Part shown: positions 57,156 to 64,000 of the stretch, piece after piece
Layout: every line of letters starts with the position of its first letter
Position numbering within the stretch: the first letter of the stretch is position 1
NCBI GenBank assembly: GCA_947589285.1
Contig: CANPZV010000004.1
Location: forward strand, 1 to 64,000
Direction: 5' to 3'
DNA from: an uncultured Clostridia bacterium
GTDB taxonomy: Bacteria > Bacillota > Clostridia > Christensenellales > Borkfalkiaceae
Length of the DNA: 64,000 nt
Made by a program: the position numbers and the translations under genes
The notes under the pieces: model-generated
Told to the model about the DNA's origin: nothing
The model's input: the letters and a program-made list of their open reading frames with translations, nothing else
Databases searched by the model: none

Positions 57156-59336
57156 ATGAAAAAAGTACTCATTGCGATCTTCATTCCGCTCGGCATTCTT
57201 GCCGTATTGCTGCTCGGCGGGATCTTTTGGTATTTGGGCGCGACGGCGGGCGTAGAGCTTGACGGCGAGAAGCTGAACCTCTCCACCGCATGCGTCAGGG
57301 TCTATGACGGAGAGGGCAAGCAAGTGGAGTCGGCGATGAGGAGAAGCGTCTCCTTGGACGATCTGCCCGCGCACGTCCCGCAGGCGTTCGTCGCCGTCGA
57401 GGACAAACGCTTCTATACCCACCACGGCCTCGACTATCGGCGCATCGGCGGGGCGATCCTCAAAAATATCCGCACGTTCTCCTTCCGCGAGGGAGCGTCC
57501 ACGATCTCCCAACAGCTCATCAAAAACACCCACCTCACGAGCGAAAAGACGATCGACCGAAAATTGAAGGAAGTCAAGCTGACGCGGCAGCTCGAAAGGC
57601 GGTATTCCAAGGATCAGATCATCGAACTCTACCTCAATTCCATCTACTTCGGGCACGACGTGTTCGGCGTTGCGGCGGCGTCCGACTTTTACTTCGGAAA
57701 AGAGGCGGAAGAGCTTACCCCCGCCGAGAGCGCGATGCTCGCCGCCCTCGTCCGCTCCCCCAACCGCTACTCCCCCTTCCGCAACGCGGAGGCCTGCCTC
57801 TCCCGCCGCAACTTTGTGCTGAACCTCATGAATGAGCAGGGATTTTTGGACGGCGAAGCCTATCAAGAGGCCGTCCAAGTGCCCCTCCCCGCCCTTCCCT
57901 CCAAGACAAAGGGCGGCGACAGCTATCTCTCCCTCGTCTTTGATGAACTTGCGGAGATCTTCCCCGAAGCCGACGAAGGAGACTTCGGCTCGATCCGCAT
58001 CTACACCTTTCTCGACAGGACCTTGCAGAACGAACTCGAAAGCGTGCGGGCGGATTCGGACGTCTGCGCACTCGTGCGGGACAACAGGACGAACGGCGTC
58101 AAGGCGTTCTATTCCACCTGCGGCGTGCTGAAACGGCTCCCCGCCTCCACCTTAAAGCCCCTCCTCGTCTACGGCCCCGCGATCGAGGAGGACCTCATCT
58201 GCCCCGCGACGCCAATTTTGGACGAGAGGACGGATTTTTCGGGTTATTCTCCCGATGACGCGGGCGGCGCGAGCGGGAAATACATGAGCGCGCGGTACGC
58301 CCTCTCCCACAGCGTCAACATTCCCGCCGTCAAGATCTTGAACGCCATGGGCTGCGAGCGGGCCACGGCCTATCTCGACAGAATGGGACTGCACATCGAC
58401 AGGGAGGATTGGTCCCTCGCCCTCGCCTTGGGCGGAATGAGGGAGGGCTTTTCGCTCCCCGCGCTTGCCGACGGGTACGCCGTCCTCGCAAACCGCGGAA
58501 ATTACGCCCCCTCAAAGGTCATCTCCCGCATCGAAAACGACAAGGGGAAGGTCATCTATGAGTATCGGCCGCGGGAGACGAGAGTGTTTTCGGAGGAGAC
58601 GAGCTACCTTGTGAGCGACATGCTGAAAACCGCCGTCAAGGAGGGCACGGCGAAAAAGCTCAAAAATCTCCCCTACGACGTCTGCGCAAAGACGGGCACC
58701 GCCGAGGGCAAAACGGGCAACACGGACGCCTACACGATCGCATATACCTCGGAGGACGCCGTGGCGGTCTGGCTCGGCAACAGGGACAACTCCGAAATTA
58801 CGGCAAGCGGCGGAGGGCTTCCCGCAAACATCGCGCTCGACATTCTCAAAGCTGTCTATCGGACGCATGCGCCCGCCCCCTTTCCGCCCTGCGACGGCGT
58901 CGAGGAACTCAAAATCGACATGGAGGAGTACGAAACCAACCACAGGATCCTCCTCTCCGACCCCAATTCTCCCTTTCTGACGGACAGAAAGGAACTGTTC
59001 AAAAAAAGTACCGCGCCCACAGAGATGAGTACGCGATATTCCCTTCCTAAGATCGAAATGCCGACGATTTCGGTCACAAATGGGACCGTAAACATAGTAC
59101 TATGTCAGACAGAGTACTATGATTATGTGATAAAAAGAGAAAATCGCGGCGTCGAAACCACGATCTACAGCGGAAAATATCAGAAGTGCATCAGCGACAG
59201 TTCGGTAAAGCAGGGAGAAAGCTACCGTTACAGCGTGACCCCCGTCTATAAAAATATCGAGGGAGAGACGATCTTTCTCCCCCTCGTTCGGATCAGTTCC
59301 TCCCCTCTTCTTCCCGACGAATGGTGGAACGATTAA
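57156..59336 (+). CDS. Penicillin-binding protein 1 family (glycosyltransferase/transpeptidase)
   Basis: AVEDKRFYTHHGLDYRRIGGAI; GASTISQQLIKN; STLK, SHSVN, AKTGTAEG. Confidence 0.93.
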   Translation: MKKVLIAIFIPLGILAVLLLGGIFWYLGATAGVELDGEKLNLSTACVRVYDGEGKQVESAMRRSVSLDDLPAHVPQAFVAVEDKRFYTHHGLDYRRIGGAILKNIRTFSFREGASTISQQLIKNTHLTSEKTIDRKLKEVKLTRQLERRYSKDQIIELYLNSIYFGHDVFGVAAASDFYFGKEAEELTPAESAMLAALVRSPNRYSPFRNAEACLSRRNFVLNLMNEQGFLDGEAYQEAVQVPLPALPSKTKGGDSYLSLVFDELAEIFPEADEGDFGSIRIYTFLDRTLQNELESVRADSDVCALVRDNRTNGVKAFYSTCGVLKRLPASTLKPLLVYGPAIEEDLICPATPILDERTDFSGYSPDDAGGASGKYMSARYALSHSVNIPAVKILNAMGCERATAYLDRMGLHIDREDWSLALALGGMREGFSLPALADGYAVLANRGNYAPSKVISRIENDKGKVIYEYRPRETRVFSEETSYLVSDMLKTAVKEGTAKKLKNLPYDVCAKTGTAEGKTGNTDAYTIAYTSEDAVAVWLGNRDNSEITASGGGLPANIALDILKAVYRTHAPAPFPPCDGVEELKIDMEEYETNHRILLSDPNSPFLTDRKELFKKSTAPTEMSTRYSLPKIEMPTISVTNGTVNIVLCQTEYYDYVIKRENRGVETTIYSGKYQKCISDSSVKQGESYRYSVTPVYKNIEGETIFLPLVRISSSPLLPDEWWND
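59092..59129 (-). repeat. Dispersed palindromic element, divergent copy E (inside PBP1 3' region)
   Basis: acatagtactatgtcagacagagtactatgattatgt; shares GTCTGACATAGTACT with copy D on reverse complement. Confidence 0.55.
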
Positions 59337-60484
59337 AATCTTATGATCTCCCGCGTCAAAAGTGCCTCCTCGACGAGGGCGTCAACATCGAGCTTCTTCT
59401 CCTCTTCCTCGATGAAGGAGAGCTTCGGCCTGATGGCGGGAAAATCGGGCAAGAACACGGTACAGCAGTCCTCGTAGGGAAGCGTTGACGTCTCAAATGT
59501 GCCGATCTTCTTTGCGAGAGCGACGATGTCCTCCTTGTCGAAGCCAATGAGCGGGCGCAGGACGGGAAGGCTCACGACGGCGTTGGACGACGTTAGCCCC
59601 TCGAGCGTCTGGCTCGCGACCTGCCCGAGGCTCTCCCCCGTCACAAGGCACCCCGCCCCGACATGGGCGGCGACGCGCTCGGCAATGCGGAACATGAAGC
59701 GGCGAAGCAGGGTCACATTGAGTTCGGCGGCGCAGTTTTTGTGGATCTCCTCCTGAATGTGCGTGACGCTCACCGTCGTGATCCGCGTGACGAGCGTATA
59801 GTCGGAGATGATCTTCGCAAGTGTCACGACCTTCTCCTTGGCCGCCTCGTTCGTGTAAGGATAGCTATGGAAGTGCAAAAGTTCGACCGTCATCCCCCGC
59901 TTTGCCATCATGTACCCCGCAACGGGCGAATCGATCCCGCCCGAGATGAGCAGAAGTCCCCTCCCCGCCGTGGAGACGGGCATTCCATGGACGCCGTTGC
60001 AAAACATGCCGAACACGAGGGCCTTCCCTCCCTCGCGGACGTCGATATAGACGGTGTGTTGAGGGGTGTGAACGTCCACTTTCAGGGCGGCGTTTGCGTC
60101 GAGGAGCCGCCCGCCGATACGCGCACTGATCTCCATGGAGGTGAGCGGGTAGTGCTTGTCCCCGCGGTGCGTCTCGACCTTGAACGTCCCGCTCTGCGGC
60201 GCGACCTCTTTTACGGCCTCGAAGATGCTGTCCTCGTCGCTTGCGACAAGGAGGCCGAGCGAATAGGAATGCACGCCGAACACCTTGGAGACGCGCCCCA
60301 TGATCTCGTACGTCCTCTCTTCATCGAAGGCGGCGACGAGATATCGCCCGCTCGTGCGGTGGATCTCATGGCGGATCCCCTTTAATGCCTTTTCAAGATT
60401 GTTGGCAAAGACCCGCTCGAAATACCCGCGGTTCTTTCCCTTCAAATGGATCTCCGCATAGCGGATGATGATGACTTTTTCCAT
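59333..60484 (-). CDS. thiI: tRNA uracil 4-sulfurtransferase ThiI
   Basis: IRYAEIHLKGKNRGYFE; LLLISGGIDSPVAGYMMAKRG. Confidence 0.95.
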   Translation of the reverse strand: MEKVIIIRYAEIHLKGKNRGYFERVFANNLEKALKGIRHEIHRTSGRYLVAAFDEERTYEIMGRVSKVFGVHSYSLGLLVASDEDSIFEAVKEVAPQSGTFKVETHRGDKHYPLTSMEISARIGGRLLDANAALKVDVHTPQHTVYIDVREGGKALVFGMFCNGVHGMPVSTAGRGLLLISGGIDSPVAGYMMAKRGMTVELLHFHSYPYTNEAAKEKVVTLAKIISDYTLVTRITTVSVTHIQEEIHKNCAAELNVTLLRRFMFRIAERVAAHVGAGCLVTGESLGQVASQTLEGLTSSNAVVSLPVLRPLIGFDKEDIVALAKKIGTFETSTLPYEDCCTVFLPDFPAIRPKLSFIEEEEKKLDVDALVEEALLTREIIRF

Positions 60485-60509
60485 AAGCATTCCTTATATT
60501 TCTCCGCGG

Positions 60510-61643
60510 CTATGCGCGGGACGCTAAGACGGTATTTTGATACTCTCTTGCGGTAGCGTTCAGGATCTCTATCGCCTCGCCGATCTCTTCCTCCGTCGTC
60601 GCGGGGGAAAAACTCATGCGGATCACGCCGTCGAGGACGCGCTCGCCGTACCCGCACGCCGTGATGACGCGGCTGAAACGGTTCTTCGAGGAACACGCAC
60701 TGCCCGTGCCGACGCAGAGGCCCCTGTCCCAGAGCATGCGCTGTAACACTTCGCCCCGCATCCCCTCGGCGGAGACCGTCAGAATGTACGGCGAACCGTT
60801 TTCGGGAGAAATGCGGGTAAAGACGTCCCGATCGAGGCCCGCAAAGAGCTTCTCGCGGTACCTTTCCAACCGTTTGGCGTCCTCTCCGAGGGTTCGGAAT
60901 TTCAACTCGGCGGCATAGGCGAACACGGCGACGCCATAGGTGTTTTCCGTGCCGCTCCGAAGCCCGTTTTCCTGCCCGCCGCCGAAGATGTACGGCGTGA
61001 GGGAGAGATTTTTCCGCTTGAACAGCCCCCCCGTGCCCTTCAATCCGCCGATCTTGTGCGCACTGACCGCATAGAGATCGACCTCGGAGGGAATGGAAAA
61101 GGGAAGCTTGCCGAAGGCCTGCACGCCGTCGCTCATGAACACCGTGCGGGGATTTTTTTCTTTTACGGCCTTGGCGATCGCCGCAATGTCGTTGACCGCG
61201 CCCGTCTCGTTGTTGACGTGGACGACGGAGACGAGGGAAGTTTTCTCGTCCACGAGGGAGAGGACGCTCTCGGCCTTGACGCTTCCGTCCCGCTCTATGG
61301 GCGCGAAACGCGGCTCCACGCCCCTATTTTTCAGCTCCGTGAAGCTCGAAAAGACGGCCGCGTGTTCCCCAGCCGTCGTGACGGCGTTCCCCCGCTTCGC
61401 CGCGGAAAAGATCGCCTGATTGTCTGCCTCGCTCCCGCAGGAGGTGAAGATGAGGTCGAATCTGCCCGCCGCACCTGCCGCTTTGAGGAGGGAATCCCTC
61501 ATCTCGCCGAGTTTTTTGAATACGGCAAAGCCTCCGCCGTACTTGGCAGAGGGATTGAAGTACAGTTCCGTCGTAAATTCGGCCGCCCGCTTCAAGGCCT
61601 CGCCGTTGGGACGGGTCGTGGCGGCATTATCGAAGTAGATCAT
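60510..61643 (-). CDS. Cysteine desulfurase (NifS/IscS-like)
   Basis: IYFDNAATTRPN; VSAHKIGGLKGTGGLFKRKN; GTGSACSS. Confidence 0.94.
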   Translation of the reverse strand: MIYFDNAATTRPNGEALKRAAEFTTELYFNPSAKYGGGFAVFKKLGEMRDSLLKAAGAAGRFDLIFTSCGSEADNQAIFSAAKRGNAVTTAGEHAAVFSSFTELKNRGVEPRFAPIERDGSVKAESVLSLVDEKTSLVSVVHVNNETGAVNDIAAIAKAVKEKNPRTVFMSDGVQAFGKLPFSIPSEVDLYAVSAHKIGGLKGTGGLFKRKNLSLTPYIFGGGQENGLRSGTENTYGVAVFAYAAELKFRTLGEDAKRLERYREKLFAGLDRDVFTRISPENGSPYILTVSAEGMRGEVLQRMLWDRGLCVGTGSACSSKNRFSRVITACGYGERVLDGVIRMSFSPATTEEEIGEAIEILNATAREYQNTVLASRA

Positions 61644-62242
61644 CCTCTTTCAAACTTGTTGACGCCCGCGCTCTGCACGAGGTATTCGAGCAGCGTCTTT
61701 GTGCATTCGGCCACATAGACCGTCCTGTCGAGCGCGCCGCTGACGACGATATAGATCCACATCTTCCCGTCGGCGGGCGTCTTGTTGGGGGTGAGATAGC
61801 AGGGTTTATTGCGCAGCCCCCGCAGGACGTCCGCAAAGGACGCATTCTCGCAATAGCCGATCCTGAGGATAGACTGCGCGGTGATGACGGCGACCGACTT
61901 CCTCGATCTGCCGTTGAACACCTTGGTGACGCGGAGTTCATCCTCCACGAACGTGTAGTCGTAGCTCACGTTGAATCTCTTTTTGATGAACCAGAACAGG
62001 ACGCCCAAGCCCAAGAAGATTGCGATGAAGAGGATCCAGCTCACGAACGTAAAGATCTTGGCGTCGGAGGGGATCTCGGGGTCGGATGCGGTGGTCGGCA
62101 AAACAGCCGTCGAATAGAATGCGGTGACGCCCGCAACGGCAAAGCAAATGATGGAAAGGACCAAAAAGAGGGTGTAAATTTTGCTCTCTGCGTTGGCGCG
62201 GCTGCTCGACGCGCTCTCCTCATATAACCGATCGCGAAGCAT
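61640..62242 (-). CDS. Hypothetical two-TM membrane protein
   Basis: Two TM segments, C-terminal beta-rich region; overlaps cysteine desulfurase start by 4 nt. Confidence 0.65.
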   Translation of the reverse strand: MLRDRLYEESASSSRANAESKIYTLFLVLSIICFAVAGVTAFYSTAVLPTTASDPEIPSDAKIFTFVSWILFIAIFLGLGVLFWFIKKRFNVSYDYTFVEDELRVTKVFNGRSRKSVAVITAQSILRIGYCENASFADVLRGLRNKPCYLTPNKTPADGKMWIYIVVSGALDRTVYVAECTKTLLEYLVQSAGVNKFERG

Positions 62243-62268
62243 AAAAGGCCTCCCTTTGTAAGACTTTG

Positions 62269-62739
62269 TTACCTGCCGAGGTCCATGTCCGCGATCTCGG
62301 GATAGAATGCCGCGATCTCCTCGGCGGTGAATTGGGTCTCATACGACCGCGTGAACCAAACTTTTCTGTAAAAGGTGAACTTGTCCCGCGAGTCCTGCGT
62401 CTCAAAGGTGCAGACGAACTTCCGCTTCGTCACCTTGACTTCCTTACAGCCCTGCCTGACGTCATAGGTGTACGTCGTGCGCTTGGTCTTGACATAGACG
62501 ACCTTGTCCGTCGTCTCGATCCCGATCACCGTGCCCATGGAGACGCGGACCGCATAGATCCCATAGGCGGTGAGATAGACGATGAGAACGGCGGGCGCGA
62601 GGAACCAGAACGCCGCGTAGCTCATGCAGGCAAAGATGAGGCAGATCATGAACGCGGGGATCGCGATGACGCCGAATATAACGATCATCCTCTTGCAGAT
62701 GTTGACGTATTTCAGAATGGACGGCTTGTCGGCTTTCAT
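62269..62739 (-). CDS. Hypothetical two-TM membrane protein
   Basis: MKADKPSILKYVNICKRMIVIFGVIAIPAFMICLIFACMSYAAFWFLAP. Confidence 0.6.
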   Translation of the reverse strand: MKADKPSILKYVNICKRMIVIFGVIAIPAFMICLIFACMSYAAFWFLAPAVLIVYLTAYGIYAVRVSMGTVIGIETTDKVVYVKTKRTTYTYDVRQGCKEVKVTKRKFVCTFETQDSRDKFTFYRKVWFTRSYETQFTAEEIAAFYPEIADMDLGR

Positions 62740-62740
62740 G

Positions 62741-63475
62741 TCAGGCCTCCGCAAAGTCCACGCGGAACTGCGTCAGAAGTTCCCCGTCCGACCATGCCTC
62801 GCAGAGGGTGTACCATTCAAAGTCCTGACGGAGGAGGTGAAGCTCCCTCCCCTCCTTCGCCTGTTTCAGGTAGGCGACGGAAAAGGAGACGACGCGCTTT
62901 TTTGCGAGTTCCTCCATCGGAAAGCAATCGGTGAAGAAGTCGAGATACCGCGCATTGTTGGCGTGCATATAGTGGTCGCAATGGGAGGTCCTTACGCGCA
63001 TCGTGTAGACCTCCCTCCCCTCTGTGATCTTCGGGATCTTCCATGCGGGGACGTCCACCGCCCTGTCGCTCCGATAGGGACAATTCGCGTTCACCTCCCC
63101 CAATTTTTCGGGGAGGAGGAGCGAAAACGTCCGCATATCGACGAGGAACCAGCGCGACGCGAGCAAGGCGACCTCCTCTTCCCCCGAGAGGACGCGGTAA
63201 TGCCGCTCGAATACATAGTGGCGGGGCGGAAGGGGCCAAGTCTCGACCGTGACCGATTCGCCGAGGCGGACGGGACGAAAGAATTTGCAATAGGTGTTCA
63301 CCACCAAAAAACCGTAGCCGAGCGGCCGCAGATCGTCGTAGCCGAACCCAAGCTCGTCCGCGCTCAGACAGGCCGATTCCTGCACGAGCGCGAGCAAAGA
63401 GGCGAGCGTCAGCTCGTCCTTGAAGTCGAAATCGGAATAGCGAAGTTCATATGTTTTTCTGTTGCAGTACGCCAT
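62741..63475 (-). CDS. Acyl-ACP thioesterase (double hot-dog)
   Basis: YELRYSDFDFKDELTLASLLALVQESACLSADELGFG; RTSHCDHYMHANNARYLDFFTDC. Confidence 0.88.
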   Translation of the reverse strand: MAYCNRKTYELRYSDFDFKDELTLASLLALVQESACLSADELGFGYDDLRPLGYGFLVVNTYCKFFRPVRLGESVTVETWPLPPRHYVFERHYRVLSGEEEVALLASRWFLVDMRTFSLLLPEKLGEVNANCPYRSDRAVDVPAWKIPKITEGREVYTMRVRTSHCDHYMHANNARYLDFFTDCFPMEELAKKRVVSFSVAYLKQAKEGRELHLLRQDFEWYTLCEAWSDGELLTQFRVDFAEA

Positions 63476-63484
63476 ATCCTCTCC

Positions 63485-63513
63485 ATTATATCATGCGGGA
63501 GGGGCTTTGTCAA
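63485..63513 (-). promoter_or_regulatory. Promoter of acyl-ACP thioesterase operon
   Basis: TTGACA-17-TATAAT on minus strand. Confidence 0.8.
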
Positions 63514-63516
63514 ATG

Positions 63517-64000
63517 TTATGAAGTCTCTGTCGTCAGAAAGGAGAGCGCGCCCTTGAGGATCGCGGCGGCGATCTTCCTCTGATACTCCTCCGTGACGAG
63601 GAGCTTTTCGTCCTCCGCGTTGGAGAGAAAGCCGCACTCGACGATGACGGAGGGATAATCGCTGCAATTCAGGACGTAATAATCCCCCTTGAGGGCGTCC
63701 GTCTTTTTGACGCATTCGGGCATGCCGTTGAGTTCGGCCTGAATGTGCGAGGCGAGCAGGCGGGAGGGATCGGAATCCTCCCTGAAAAAGACCTGCGCCC
63801 CCCTCCTCGAGCGCAGGGAAAAGAAATTCTGATGCACGGAGATGACGAGGGCGGGCGAACTGCCGTTGATGACCTCCGCCCTCCTCTGCATGTCCCTCCG
63901 CTTGTAGCCGCTCGTCGCCGCGCCGTAAAGCCCCGCCTCCGTCGGGCGTGTCTGCACGACGTAGAAACCCGCGTCCTCAAAGGCGGTCTGCAAGATGCGC
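63517..64000 (-). CDS. N-acetylmuramoyl-L-alanine amidase (Amidase_3), 5' end outside window
   Basis: RRAEVINGSSPALVISVHQNFF; YPSVIVECGFLSNAEDEKLL. Confidence 0.9.
   Translation of the reverse strand, partial: RILQTAFEDAGFYVVQTRPTEAGLYGAATSGYKRRDMQRRAEVINGSSPALVISVHQNFFSLRSRRGAQVFFREDSDPSRLLASHIQAELNGMPECVKKTDALKGDYYVLNCSDYPSVIVECGFLSNAEDEKLLVTEEYQRKIAAAILKGALSFLTTETS

Overview
64 kb of gene-dense, housekeeping-type chromosome, most likely Bacillota/Clostridia (inference from gene order and sigma-A-type promoters). No CRISPR array, prophage, transposase or rRNA was seen. Main blocks, left to right: cspA, htpG, ispH::rpsA fusion, plsC, aroH::cmk fusion; a Na+-translocating decarboxylase operon; rnhA, tRNA-Trp, galE, purB, a cyclophilin and dCMP deaminase; groESL; a minus-strand dcw cluster (murI-mraZ-rsmH-ftsL-like-PBP-murE-mraY-murD-ftsW-murA-ftsQ-ftsA-ftsZ) lacking murC/murF/murG; rpsT; a Xre-cupin regulator plus potABCD; a minus-strand cassette of SPFH protein, three membrane/unknown proteins, a NatAB-like ABC exporter and an Arc-like RHH protein; upp; ynbB-like/miaA/mutL/mutS/miaB; sirtuin; PBP1-type glycosyltransferase/transpeptidase; thiI/cysteine desulfurase; acyl-ACP thioesterase; a partial amidase. 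The most interesting signals are: (1) a dispersed ~31-bp palindromic element present at least five times, intergenic and inside unrelated genes, twice in the same reading frame; (2) the SPFH/NatAB/RHH cassette with a tandem TGATATCA operator-like site; (3) a dcw transpeptidase whose only SD-spaced full-length start is AUC; (4) an AroH-Cmk fusion; (5) a 20-bp-arm GC-rich perfect palindrome; (6) a duplicated tRNA-Trp 3' tail plus terminator. All calls come from reading the sequence and the supplied ORF track; no searches were run.
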